Positions 1 to 8,442 of a DNA stretch of 64,000 nt are shown here, in pieces. The stretch spans positions 186,001-250,000 of the forward strand of contig NZ_JBMGJC010000001.1 of the NCBI RefSeq assembly GCF_048984525.1. Reading direction: 5' to 3'. Origin of the DNA: Syntrophopropionicum propionicicum_A (lineage in GTDB: Bacteria > Bacillota > Desulfotomaculia > Desulfotomaculales > Pelotomaculaceae). The position numbers and the translations under genes were made by a program. The notes under the pieces are model-generated. The model did not search any database and was not told where the DNA came from. It saw nothing but the letters and a program-made list of their open reading frames with translations. Position 1 is the stretch's first letter; every line of letters starts with the position of its first letter.

Positions 1-2661
1 TCTGATTTGCTTAACGCCCAGGTACAGTCCTAAGCCAAATTCTGCGCTGTCTTCAAACAGTGAGTTGGCCCAGGCCGGACCGTGACCTTCCGCGTTTTTG
101 CAGTAGGCCATGGACGGTGCGGCAGCGGGATAAATAGATGAGCAGCCCGTGGCGTTGGCGATAAGCATCCTGTCGCCGTAAAGCTGGGTCAGGAGCTTGA
201 TGTACGGTGTCTCACCGCAGCCGCCGCAGGCGCCGTTGAATTCAAATAACGGCTGGCAGAACTGGCTGCCCTTAACGCTGTACTTATCCCAGAGGTTTTC
301 CTTAATTGTAACTGTTGTTGCGAATTCCCAGTTGGCAGATTCAATTTCTGACTGGGTCTCAAGCGGCTCCATGACGAGAGCTTTTTCTTTGGCCGGGCAG
401 CAGTTGACGCATACTTCGCAGCCCATGCAATCAAGCGGTGAAACCTGCATGCGGTAGGTAAGTCCAGCCAGTTGCTTGCCGACAGCTTTCAGTGTTTCAA
501 ACTCTTTCGGAGCTTTTTGAGCTTCCGCCTCGTCTAACAGGAACGGCCTGATGGCAGCGTGTGGGCATACCATCGAGCACTGGTTGCACTGGATGCAGTT
601 TTCCTTGATCCACCTAGGCACGAATGCCGCTACGCCGCGCTTTTCAAATTGCGATGTGGCGGACGGGAAGGTGCCGTCTTCTGCCCCTTTGAAGGCGCTG
701 ACGGGAAGCTTGTCGCCTTCTTGCCTTGTGATCGGACGCAGAATGTTCTTGATAAATTCGGGGTCTTTCTTGTTGTTTACAGGATCATCAGGAGCGTTAG
801 CCCATGCATCCGGCACATCGACCTTAACCAGGTTATTGATACCGGCATCAACAGAGGCGTTGTTCATGTTGACGATCTTCTCGCCTTTTTTGCCATAGGC
901 CTTCTGGATCTGTGCTTTCATGTATCCGACAGCTTCGTCGATGGGAATAACTTTGGCCAGGTTGAAGAATGCAGACTGCATAATCATGTTGGTGCGGTTG
1001 CCCAGGCCAAGTCCTCTTGCCAGTTCAACGGCGTTGATGGTGTAGAAGTTGATCTTATTCTTGGCAAGGTAACGCTTCATCGCGGCCGGCAGTTTTTCAT
1101 CCAGCTCTTCCGGTGTCCACACGGTGTTGAGGAGGAAGGTGCCGCCGGGCTTGAGGCCGGCAGTGACGTCATACATATTGACATAGGCCTGGTTGCTGCA
1201 GGATATAAAGTTAGCACTACTGATCAGGTAAGGGGCTTTAATCGGCTTCTTGCCGAAACGCAGGTGAGAAACGGTAATGCCGCCGGACTTTTTGGAGTCA
1301 TAGGCAAAGTATGCCTGTGCCAACAGATCCGTGTGGTCACCGATAATTTCGACGGCCTGCTTGTTGGCGCCGACAGTTCCGTCAGAACCAAGTCCCCAGA
1401 ACTTGCACTGGATGGTCCCTTCCGGTGTGGCGTCAATATCTTCACCCCTGGGCAGGGAGGTATTGGAAACGTCGTCGATAATGCTGATGGTGAAGTTGTT
1501 CTTCGGCTGAGCAGCCTTCAGGTTGTCAAACACTGCTACGATATCGCAAGGCAGTGTGTCTTTGGAACCAAGGCCGTAGCGGCCGCCTACGATAATCGGC
1601 TTAATGTCGGCATCGTAGAATGTGTTTTTGATATCCATGTAAAGAGGCTCGCCGGGAGATCCGGGAGTCTTAATCCTGTCAAGGACGGCGATCTTCTTCA
1701 CTGACTTGGGCAGAACGTCAAAGAAGTATTTGGGAGCCCAGGGCCTGTACAGGTGGACCTTGACGATACCAACTTTCTCGCCCTTGGCCATCAGGTAGTT
1801 GATGGTCTCTTCCGCTGTATCGCAGACGGAACCCATGGCAACGATGATGTTCTCAGCATCCGGCGCGCCGTAATAATCAAACGGCTTGTACTGCCTGCCG
1901 CAGATTTCGCCCATTTGCTTCATATAATCTGCCACTATGTCTGCTACTGGCTCGAAGTAAGGGCTGCAAGCCTCTCTGGCCTGGAAGAAGATGTCGGGGT
2001 TCTGGTTTGAGCCCCTGGTAACCGGGCGGTCCGGGTTCAGGCTCCTGTCGCGGAATGCCTTGACGTCTTCCATGTCGATGAGCTTGGCATAGTCTTCATA
2101 GTCGATCATTTCTATCTTTTGTTGCTCGTGGGAGGTCCGGAATCCATCATAGAAGTGCAGGAATGGGATCCTGGACTTGATGGCGGCCGCGTGGGCGACG
2201 GGGCCGATGTCGATAATTTCCTGGACGCTGTTGGAGCAGAGCATTGCCCATCCGGTCTGTACAGTGGACATAACGTCGGAGTGGTCGCCGAAAATGTTCA
2301 AGGCATGGGTCGCCAGGCTGCGGGCAGTGACGTGCAGTACGCCCGGCAGGAGCTCACCGGCTATTTTGTACATGTTCGGGATCATCAGCAGCAAGCCCTG
2401 GGAAGCGGTGTAGCTGGTTGACAGCGCACCGGCTGCTAGCGCGCCGTGCAGAGCACCGGCGGCGCCTGCTTCGGATTGCATTTCAGTAACATTAACGGTT
2501 TGCCCGAATATATTCTTTAGACCTTGAGCGCTCCACTCATCCACGTATTCCGCCATGGGTGAGGATGGAGTGATGGGGAAAATGCAGGCGCATTCGGTAA
2601 ACGCATACGATACGTATGCCGCTGCCTTGGTTCCGTCCATCGTCTTCATTTTTTTGGCCAT
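1..2661 (-). CDS. nifJ: pyruvate:ferredoxin (flavodoxin) oxidoreductase, C-terminus cut by window edge
   Basis: Oxidises pyruvate with CoA to acetyl-CoA, CO2 and reduced ferredoxin. It is the last step of the pathway encoded upstream. The frame is open from ATG at 2661 to base 1, giving 887 codons of a protein usually about 1170-1200 aa long, so the end lies outside the window. Seen in order: an N-terminal pyrimidine-binding domain (MDGTKAAAYVSYAFTE), the CoA/transketolase middle, two ferredoxin-type clusters (CIQCNQCSMVCP and CMGCEVCVNCCP), and the start of the TPP domain (CGGCGET, then NATGCSSIY). A strong AAGGAGG lies before the ATG. It follows the 5S gene by 124 bp that contain a strong hairpin, so its expression may be partly uncoupled. 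It corresponds to the PFOR gene closing the Pelotomaculum mmc cluster. Confidence 0.95.
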   Translation of the reverse strand, partial: MAKKMKTMDGTKAAAYVSYAFTECACIFPITPSSPMAEYVDEWSAQGLKNIFGQTVNVTEMQSEAGAAGALHGALAAGALSTSYTASQGLLLMIPNMYKIAGELLPGVLHVTARSLATHALNIFGDHSDVMSTVQTGWAMLCSNSVQEIIDIGPVAHAAAIKSRIPFLHFYDGFRTSHEQQKIEMIDYEDYAKLIDMEDVKAFRDRSLNPDRPVTRGSNQNPDIFFQAREACSPYFEPVADIVADYMKQMGEICGRQYKPFDYYGAPDAENIIVAMGSVCDTAEETINYLMAKGEKVGIVKVHLYRPWAPKYFFDVLPKSVKKIAVLDRIKTPGSPGEPLYMDIKNTFYDADIKPIIVGGRYGLGSKDTLPCDIVAVFDNLKAAQPKNNFTISIIDDVSNTSLPRGEDIDATPEGTIQCKFWGLGSDGTVGANKQAVEIIGDHTDLLAQAYFAYDSKKSGGITVSHLRFGKKPIKAPYLISSANFISCSNQAYVNMYDVTAGLKPGGTFLLNTVWTPEELDEKLPAAMKRYLAKNKINFYTINAVELARGLGLGNRTNMIMQSAFFNLAKVIPIDEAVGYMKAQIQKAYGKKGEKIVNMNNASVDAGINNLVKVDVPDAWANAPDDPVNNKKDPEFIKNILRPITRQEGDKLPVSAFKGAEDGTFPSATSQFEKRGVAAFVPRWIKENCIQCNQCSMVCPHAAIRPFLLDEAEAQKAPKEFETLKAVGKQLAGLTYRMQVSPLDCMGCEVCVNCCPAKEKALVMEPLETQSEIESANWEFATTVTIKENLWDKYSVKGSQFCQPLFEFNGACGGCGETPYIKLLTQLYGDRMLIANATGCSSIYPAAAPSMAYCKNAEGHGPAWANSLFEDSAEFGLGLYLGVKQIR

Positions 2662-2702
2662 TTAGTTGACTAACCTCCTTTTAGAATTGGAACTTTAATT
2701 CG

Positions 2703-2745
2703 TCATACCGGGCCGGGAGGTAAACCGCCGGCCCGGTAATGACAT
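2703..2745 (-). promoter_or_regulatory. intergenic mRNA hairpin between 5S gene and PFOR
   Basis: On the minus strand a GC-rich arm (GTCATTACCGGGCCGG) pairs with CCGGCCCGGTATGAC over about 15 bp with one bulged T. No U-run follows, so it is not a canonical terminator. It could be a processing or stability element that sets the PFOR level relative to the upstream genes. Confidence 0.6.
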
Positions 2746-2758
2746 TTTAATTACTACT

Positions 2759-2800
2759 AATACTATACAGGATAGTAACGCAATACTATACAGGATAGTA
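2759..2800. repeat. tandem 23-bp-period dyads at the 3' end of the 5S gene
   Basis: The 19-mer AATACTATACAGGATAGTA occurs twice, at 2759-2777 and 2782-2800. Each copy contains a perfect dyad TACTAT-N5-ATAGTA. The right-hand copy encodes the last residues (YYPV) and stop codon of the upstream gene; the other lies just after the stop. It looks like a local duplication of the gene end. Confidence 0.8.
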
Positions 2801-4186
2801 CTGGCTGCTCTGTTTGGCCAGTTCAATATCTACCTTAAGTTTCTTGGCCATTCTTTCCTCAAGGAACTTGGGAGCTACCTGCGGGTAGATGGCGTTGGAA
2901 ATAATGTCTTCTTCCTTCTCCATAACGTACGCGATAGTTTCCTTGGCCTTCGGAAGTTCAGGCTCGAGCATGTCGGCCGGACGGCAGGTAATCGGCTTCT
3001 CATTGCCGATGATCATCTTGCGGGCTTCCTCGTTAATCGGTGCCGGAGGCCGTCCATAGTAACCGCGCATGTACTGCTTAACTTCGTTGGTGCACATCTT
3101 ATAGCGTCCCATCAGGACGTTCAGCACAGCCTGAGAACCAACGATCTGGCTGGACGGTGTTACCAGCGGAGGCCAGCCAAAGTCTTCCTGCACCCGGGGC
3201 ATTTCCGCAAGCACTTCAGGCAGGCGGTGCAGAGCGTTGGCCTGCTGCAGCTGGGACAGGAAGTTGGACATCATGCCGCCAGGCACCTGCGATACCAGGA
3301 TACCGGCATCGGGATACTTTTGCGCCAGGTCGAACGATGCGTACAGCGGGCGGATTTCTTTCCAGTAGTCGGCCAGTTCAATCATGGGCTCAAGGCTTAA
3401 TCCGGTATCATATTCGGTACCTTCAAAAGCTGAGCACATAACTTCGATTGACGGCTGTGAAGTCTGAACAGACATTGGGGATATGGCGCAGTCAATAATG
3501 TTGGCGCCTGCTTCGATGCCCTTCATGTAAGCCATCGAACCCATGCCGCTGGTGTAGTGGCAGTGGATCTGGACGGGCAGGGTAATCTTGGCGTCCCTGA
3601 TGCCCCTGACTATATTGTAAACCACGTAAGGAGCTATGATTCCGGCCATGTCCTTGATGCAGAGAGAGTGTACTCCCATTCCTTCCAGTTCCTTGGCCAG
3701 TCCGACATAGTGCTCAACCGTGTGCACCGGGCTGATAGCGTAACAAAGAGTGCCCTGGGCGTGAGCCCCTTCATCTATGACGGTCTTAATAGCAACTTCC
3801 AGGTTCCGGTAATCGTTCAAAGCGTCGAAGCAACGGAAAATATCCATGCCGTTAAAGACCGCTTTTTTGATAAACTCGATCAGGACATCGTCAGCGTAGT
3901 TCCTGTAACCAACAACGTTTTGCCCCCTGAGAAGCATCTGGGTCTTGGTTTTTTTCAGGTGGCGCCTGATTACCCGGAGACGCTCCCACGGATCGTCGCC
4001 GCAGAAACGCATGCAGGTGTCAAAAGTCGCGCCGCCCCACATTTCCATTGAATGGAAGCCAATCTCGTCGTGTTTCTCAGCTATCGGGATCATATGCTCG
4101 GTCTTCATCCGGGTAGCCAACAAGGACTGGTGGGCATCCCGGAAAGTAGTATCGGTAATTAATGCAGCTTTTGGTCCTTTTGCCAT
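2786..4186 (-). CDS. transcarboxylase 5S-like subunit (pyruvate/oxaloacetate carboxyltransferase)
   Basis: 466 aa, HMGL-like TIM-barrel carboxyltransferase followed by a conserved PYC/OADA domain. It transfers the carboxyl group between carboxybiotin and pyruvate/oxaloacetate. The N-terminus shows the family metal-site motif (DTTFRDAHQSLLATR, residues about 12-26), MEMWGGATFDTCMRF, and a later HCHYTSGMG with metal-ligand histidines. SD GGGGAGG precedes ATG 4186. There is no biotin attachment domain in this chain; the biotin carrier is a separate gene at 5258-5680. The context (12S-like subunit, biotin protein, methylmalonyl-CoA mutase) points to methylmalonyl-CoA:pyruvate transcarboxylase rather than a decarboxylase pump or pyruvate carboxylase. 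Confidence 0.93.
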   Translation of the reverse strand: MAKGPKAALITDTTFRDAHQSLLATRMKTEHMIPIAEKHDEIGFHSMEMWGGATFDTCMRFCGDDPWERLRVIRRHLKKTKTQMLLRGQNVVGYRNYADDVLIEFIKKAVFNGMDIFRCFDALNDYRNLEVAIKTVIDEGAHAQGTLCYAISPVHTVEHYVGLAKELEGMGVHSLCIKDMAGIIAPYVVYNIVRGIRDAKITLPVQIHCHYTSGMGSMAYMKGIEAGANIIDCAISPMSVQTSQPSIEVMCSAFEGTEYDTGLSLEPMIELADYWKEIRPLYASFDLAQKYPDAGILVSQVPGGMMSNFLSQLQQANALHRLPEVLAEMPRVQEDFGWPPLVTPSSQIVGSQAVLNVLMGRYKMCTNEVKQYMRGYYGRPPAPINEEARKMIIGNEKPITCRPADMLEPELPKAKETIAYVMEKEEDIISNAIYPQVAPKFLEERMAKKLKVDIELAKQSSQYYPV

Positions 4187-4223
4187 CTTATTATCCTCCC
4201 CTTTTATCGCTAGCCGGACTCTT

Positions 4224-5159
4224 TTAGGATCCCAGCCCGACTACCTTCATCAGGTCGCGAACTGCCTGGATGGAATAATCCAAGCCCGCTTTCTCTTCCG
4301 GTGTGAGATCGATTTCAAGAACCTTTTCTACGCCGTTGCCGCCGATAATGGCCGGTACGCCGGTGTAGATGTCCTTGGCGCCGTATTCGCCGTTCAGATA
4401 TGCCGCCACAGGCAGGATCCGCTTCTTGTCTTTCAGTACAGCCTCAGCCATTTGAACTGCGGACGCTGAAGGAGCGTAGAAGGCGCTGCCGGTCTTCAGG
4501 AAGTTAACAATTTCGGCTCCGCCGTTTGCTGTTCTCTTAACGATTTCAGCCAGGCGCTCGGCAGGGATCAGCTTGGTAATCGGTATGCAGCCCACGTTGG
4601 CGTGGCTGAGCACTGATACCATGGTGTCGCCGTGGCCGCCAAGCACTAAAGCGTTAACATCCTCGAAGGACGCTCCGAGTTCCATAGCCACAAAGGTGCG
4701 GAAACGGGCTGAATCAAGCACGCCGGCCTGTCCAAAGACGCGGTTGGCCGGGAATCCACTGGCCTTCCAGGCAGTATAGGTCATTACATCAAGCGGGTTG
4801 GAAACGACGATAATGCATGTATTGGGTGAGTAACGGGCAAGATTTTCAGCTACCATGCTGACGATCTTGTAGTTGGTGTTCAGAAGGTCGTCACGGCTCA
4901 TGCCGGGTTTACGGGCAATACCGGCTGTAACGATACATACATCTGAATCAGCTGTATCTTCATAATTATTTGTGCCTTTTACCCAGCAGTCCGTTCCATC
5001 CAGCGGGTTGGACTGCATTAAATCCAAGCCTTTACCCTGCGGCACGCCCTCAATAACGTCAAGAAGGACTACATCCCCCAGTTCCTTGGCTACACACCAG
5101 TGGGCTGCTGTAGCGCCAACGTTACCTGCCCCAACGACTGTTATTTTATTCCTCTTCAT
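4224..5159 (-). CDS. mdh: malate dehydrogenase (NAD)
   Basis: 311 aa from ATG 5159; a longer in-frame start at 5213 is less likely because GGGAGG lies just before 5159 and the protein then begins like the family (MKRNKITVVGAGNVG). Oxidises malate from fumarase to oxaloacetate, which is consumed by the transcarboxylase. Seen: nucleotide-binding GAGNVGAT, an Asp ending the second strand (VVLLDV, favouring NAD), the substrate loop ARKPGMSRDDLL with the Arg that distinguishes MDH from LDH, and catalytic His in LGGHGDTMV. It is the LDH-like MDH type common in Firmicutes. It lies between the biotin carrier and 5S genes in the same direction. Confidence 0.96.
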   Translation of the reverse strand: MKRNKITVVGAGNVGATAAHWCVAKELGDVVLLDVIEGVPQGKGLDLMQSNPLDGTDCWVKGTNNYEDTADSDVCIVTAGIARKPGMSRDDLLNTNYKIVSMVAENLARYSPNTCIIVVSNPLDVMTYTAWKASGFPANRVFGQAGVLDSARFRTFVAMELGASFEDVNALVLGGHGDTMVSVLSHANVGCIPITKLIPAERLAEIVKRTANGGAEIVNFLKTGSAFYAPSASAVQMAEAVLKDKKRILPVAAYLNGEYGAKDIYTGVPAIIGGNGVEKVLEIDLTPEEKAGLDYSIQAVRDLMKVVGLGS

Positions 5160-5257
5160 TGAGCACAACCTCCCTAATATTTTTATGAACAACAAGCGTC
5201 GTCCATATTCCATTTCCGGTGGAAGTCCATATCTGCGGCTTCCACCGGATTCTATAT

Positions 5258-5680
5258 TTAACCGATAACGATTAGGGCATCGCCGCCGTTTACAGCCTGG
5301 CCCTTGGTTACCTTAACTTCCTTGACTGTGCCGGCCTTGTCAGCTGCAAGCTCGTTCTCCATCTTCATGGCTTCCAGGATTAACAGCACATCACCGATAT
5401 TAACGGCGTCGCCGACTTTTACTTTAACATCAAGAATGGTGCCTGGCATCGGGGCACACAGTGCGCCGCCGCCACCGCCGCCTGCGGCGGGTTTGGGAGC
5501 TGCTGCCGGGGCTGCTGCCGCCTTAGGTGCAGCTGCAGGAGCCGCTGCCGGGGCCGGCGGGGGAGCTGCTGCCGGGGCTGCCGGAGGAGCTGCCGGGGCT
5601 GCTGCCGCCGGGCTTCCGCCTATTTCTTCAACTTCTACTTCAAAGATTTCTTCATTAACTTTAATTTTGAATTTTTTCAT
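5258..5680 (-). CDS. biotin carboxyl carrier protein of the transcarboxylase (1.3S-like)
   Basis: 140 aa. A short N-terminal strand region (about 1-22), a very Ala/Pro-rich flexible linker (about 23-67) and a C-terminal biotinyl domain with EAMKMENEL; Lys106 is the predicted biotinylated residue. It shuttles CO2 between the 12S-like and 5S-like subunits. SD AGGAGG precedes the ATG. The linker DNA is a GC-rich, low-complexity stretch of GCN and CCN codons that could be prone to length change. Confidence 0.95.
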   Translation of the reverse strand: MKKFKIKVNEEIFEVEVEEIGGSPAAAAPAAPPAAPAAAPPPAPAAAPAAAPKAAAAPAAAPKPAAGGGGGGALCAPMPGTILDVKVKVGDAVNIGDVLLILEAMKMENELAADKAGTVKEVKVTKGQAVNGGDALIVIG

Positions 5681-5720
5681 GCAATATTTCCCTCCTAATG
5701 GTAGGCCTGTACTTGTTGCC

Positions 5721-5918
5721 TTACATGAAATCCCTCATACTCAGATCACGGCCAAGCATTAACTCGGCAAGGCCAGCCCTTTTCCAGGCGTTTCCGACCT
5801 TGGTCACGCTGCTGACTTGGTAGCCTGCTTCAGCCGAGTAACCGTATAGAGCCACAGCCGCAGAAATAGCGGCGAGCACTTCGGGTTTAATACCGGCCTT
5901 TGCTTTTTGTTTAGCCAT
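5721..5918 (-). CDS. small epsilon/OadG-tail-like protein of the carboxyltransferase complex
   Basis: 65 aa, AGGAGG before ATG 5918, placed between the carboxyltransferase and biotin carrier genes. The motif KPEVLAAISAAVALYGY followed by VGNAWKRAGLAELM resembles the soluble C-terminal assembly segment of decarboxylase delta/gamma subunits and the small epsilon subunit of Veillonella methylmalonyl-CoA decarboxylase. No membrane segment is visible. I infer an assembly or stabilising role in a soluble transcarboxylase. The family match is from memory of the motif and is moderately sure. Confidence 0.75.
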   Translation of the reverse strand: MAKQKAKAGIKPEVLAAISAAVALYGYSAEAGYQVSSVTKVGNAWKRAGLAELMLGRDLSMRDFM

Positions 5919-5951
5919 TTATTATATCCTCCTACACGCCGGTATTCATAA

Positions 5952-7490
5952 CTACATGGGGATGTTTCCGTGTTTCTTCTTGGGTCTGCTTTCGCGCTTG
6001 GTGGACAGGTTCCAAAGAGCTTCGATAATCTTGGCCCTTGTTTCTGTCGGGTCGATAACATCCTCAATGAAGCCCCTGGCGCTTGCAATGTACGGGTTGG
6101 CAAAGCGATCGCGGTAGTCCTGCACCAACTGCTTGCGCTTCTCGATCGGGTTTTCGGCCGCGGCGATTTCCTTGCGGTTAATAACGTTAACCGCGCCTTC
6201 CGGGCCCATAACAGCGATTTCAGCTGAGGGCCAGGCAAACGTTGAGTCAGCCCGCAGCGATGCCGCGCACATGGCCAGATAAGCGCCGCCGTATGCTTTA
6301 CGGGTTATTATTGTAATTTTGGGTACGGTAGCTTCGGAATAAGCGTACAGCATCTTGGCGCCGTGCCGGATAATGCCGCCGTATTCCTGCTGGACGCCGG
6401 GCAGGAATCCCGGAACATCCATAAATGTGATGATCGGTATATTGAAGCAGTCGCAGAAACGGATCTGCTTGGCAATCTTGTCGGATACGTTAATGTCAAG
6501 GCATCCGGCGAGTACTCTGGGCTGGTTGGCGATAATACCCACCACTTGGCCGCCGATGCGGGCAAAGCCTACCACACCGTTGGTAGCATAGTACTGGTGT
6601 ACTTCAAACAACGAACCGGCGTCGACAACCCCGTTGATCAGGTTCCGGACATCATAACCCTTGTTGGCGTCATCAGGAATAACGGTGAGAAGGGTTTCTT
6701 TGCCAAAAGCAGGATCAACAGCCGGATATGTCGGGGGCTCGTCCAGGTTGTTCAGGGGCAGGTAGCTGACCAGCGCTTTAATCTGGGCAATGCAGTCGTC
6801 CTCGTTGGCTGCCATGAAGTGCGCCACGCCGCTGACCTGGTTGTGGGTAGCCGCGCCGCCTAAAGCTTCCTGGCTGACGTCTTCACCGGTGGTAGCCTTA
6901 ATTACCAGCGGGCCGGTAATGAACATCTGGCTGGTGTTTTGGACCATCATGATGAAGTCGGTGAGGGCTGGTGAATACACAGCGCCGCCGGCACATGGTC
7001 CCATGATTACGGAAATCTGCGGAACTACACCGGAAGCGATGGTGTTGCGGTAGAAGATCTGTCCGTATCCGTCAAGGGCGTCCACGCCTTCCTGGATGCG
7101 GGCGCCGCCGGAGTCGCAAATTCCGATTACCGGCGATCCAACCTTCATTGCCATATCAAGAACCTTGCAGATCTTGGCGGCGTGTACCCTACCAAGCGAT
7201 CCGCCGACAACTGTGAAGTCCTGGGCGAAGAGGTATACTTTGCGGCCGTTCATGGTGCCGTAACCGCCTATAACACCTTCGTTCGGGTTCTTTACTTCCC
7301 TGTAGTCTACTTCAGTATTTGCGAAAACATCAATTTCCTTGAAGGAACCTTCGTCAAACAGCTTGGCGATTCTTTCGCGGGCGGTATATTTGCCGCCGTC
7401 ATGCTGCTTGTCAATTCTCTTCTGGCCACCGCCGGCAGTTACATCAGCCCGCAGCTTAGTTAGAATATCCAGTTTATCCTGCATACTCAT
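5952..7490 (-). CDS. methylmalonyl-CoA carboxyltransferase 12S-like subunit (acyl-CoA carboxylase beta/MmdA family)
   Basis: 512 aa, the usual length for the family. Transfers the carboxyl group of methylmalonyl-CoA to biotin, releasing propionyl-CoA, or the reverse. Crotonase-fold carboxyltransferase N and C halves are visible: GGSLGRVHAAKICK and CDSGGARIQEG in the N half, and a C half with PGFLPGVQQEYGGIIRHGAKMLYAY, ITRKAYGGAYLAM and WPSAEIAVMGPEGAVNVI. SD GGAGG before ATG 7490. No membrane beta subunit (MmdB/OadB sodium pump) occurs in the cluster, which supports transcarboxylase function. Confidence 0.94.
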   Translation of the reverse strand: MSMQDKLDILTKLRADVTAGGGQKRIDKQHDGGKYTARERIAKLFDEGSFKEIDVFANTEVDYREVKNPNEGVIGGYGTMNGRKVYLFAQDFTVVGGSLGRVHAAKICKVLDMAMKVGSPVIGICDSGGARIQEGVDALDGYGQIFYRNTIASGVVPQISVIMGPCAGGAVYSPALTDFIMMVQNTSQMFITGPLVIKATTGEDVSQEALGGAATHNQVSGVAHFMAANEDDCIAQIKALVSYLPLNNLDEPPTYPAVDPAFGKETLLTVIPDDANKGYDVRNLINGVVDAGSLFEVHQYYATNGVVGFARIGGQVVGIIANQPRVLAGCLDINVSDKIAKQIRFCDCFNIPIITFMDVPGFLPGVQQEYGGIIRHGAKMLYAYSEATVPKITIITRKAYGGAYLAMCAASLRADSTFAWPSAEIAVMGPEGAVNVINRKEIAAAENPIEKRKQLVQDYRDRFANPYIASARGFIEDVIDPTETRAKIIEALWNLSTKRESRPKKKHGNIPM

Positions 7491-7505
7491 GCGATTACCT
7501 CCATT

Positions 7506-7904
7506 CTAGTCGCGCTCACTCAGTTCGATCAGAACACCAAAGGTGGATTTCGGGTGCAAAAATGCTATTTTAGCTCCACCGGCGCCATACCTGGGCTTCT
7601 CGTCAATTAAACGGACACCTTTTTCTTTGAGCTCCGCTAGTGCTTTTTCAATGTTGTCAACCCGGAAAGCGAGATGCTGGATGCCTGCACCGTTCTTTTC
7701 TATATATTTCGCGATGGGGCCATCCGGTGATGTTGATTCCAGTAATTCTACCTCGCTGTCACCTACAGGGAAAAACGCTACTTTTACTTTCTGCTCTTCC
7801 ACTACTTCTGTGCCTGCGGATTTTAATCCCAGTGCCTCATAAAACTTCATGGCTTCAGCAAGATCTTTGACCGCAATTCCGATATGGTCAACCTTTTTAA
7901 GCAT
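7506..7904 (-). CDS. mce: methylmalonyl-CoA epimerase
   Basis: 132 aa, single vicinal-oxygen-chelate domain pair. Interconverts (S)- and (R)-methylmalonyl-CoA between the transcarboxylase and the mutase. Starts MLKKVDHIGIAVKDL with the metal-ligand His, has QHLAFRVDNI in the middle and a C-terminal LIELSE with the last Glu ligand. SD GGAGGG before ATG. It is 15 bp upstream of the 12S-like gene in the same operon. Confidence 0.96.
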   Translation of the reverse strand: MLKKVDHIGIAVKDLAEAMKFYEALGLKSAGTEVVEEQKVKVAFFPVGDSEVELLESTSPDGPIAKYIEKNGAGIQHLAFRVDNIEKALAELKEKGVRLIDEKPRYGAGGAKIAFLHPKSTFGVLIELSERD

Positions 7905-7957
7905 CCGAATCCCTCCATGTATTTGGATTCACAAACTTTAACACTCTCTTAATAAAC

Positions 7958-8010
7958 AGGGCCGGCGCAGGGCAGGTACCCGGCAATCCCGGCCTGCCCC
8001 GCGCTGTATA
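7958..8010 (-). promoter_or_regulatory. GC-rich intergenic hairpin between mutase B12 subunit and epimerase
   Basis: In the 125-bp gap, ACAGCGCGGGGCAGG on the minus strand faces CCTGCCCTGCGC across a small inner stem (CCGGG/CCGG). There is no U-run on the minus strand. This is a second strong hairpin inside the operon and may act in mRNA processing or partial attenuation. Confidence 0.5.
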
Positions 8011-8029
8011 AATTTAGTTTAACCCTTGC

Positions 8030-8425
8030 TTACTTAACATTTTCCTTGATATACTTAACAACTTTTTCCAGAGGAGTGCCCGGTCCGAATATTTCGGCCA
8101 CGCCAGCCTCTTTCAATGCCGGAATATCGTCATCCGGGATAATCCCGCCGCCTACCACCAGAACGTCGCCTGCGCCCTTTTCTCTCAGAAGGTTTACTAC
8201 TTCCGGGAACAGTGTGCCATGTGCTCCGGAAAGGATGCTCATGCCGACAACATCTACGTCTTCTTGCAGCGCGGCTGATACAATCTGTTCAGGAGTCTGC
8301 CTTAAGCCCGTATATACAACTTCCATGCCTCCGTCACGAAGGGCCTGGGCTATAACTTTTGCTCCACGGTCGTGACCGTCAAGGCCTGGCTTTGCGACCA
8401 GAACACGAATGCGTTTCTCGCTCAT
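8030..8425 (-). CDS. methylmalonyl-CoA mutase, cobalamin-binding small subunit
   Basis: 131 aa, a stand-alone B12-binding domain. The DxHxxG motif (DGHDRG) places the lower cobalt ligand at His18, with later GGGIIPDDD typical of the fold. It pairs with the separate catalytic subunit at 8443-10113; the two correspond to the two regions of a one-chain mutase. AAGGAGG lies before ATG 8425 and the catalytic gene ends 17 bp upstream. Confidence 0.96.
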   Translation of the reverse strand: MSEKRIRVLVAKPGLDGHDRGAKVIAQALRDGGMEVVYTGLRQTPEQIVSAALQEDVDVVGMSILSGAHGTLFPEVVNLLREKGAGDVLVVGGGIIPDDDIPALKEAGVAEIFGPGTPLEKVVKYIKENVK

Positions 8426-8442
8426 CTGCTTTCCTCCTTCTC

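Noticed and set aside
559..1704. Open frame of 381 codons on the plus strand, opposite PFOR
   Set aside because: Shadow of a strongly conserved gene on the other strand with full family motifs; its translation has no recognisable domain and no SD.
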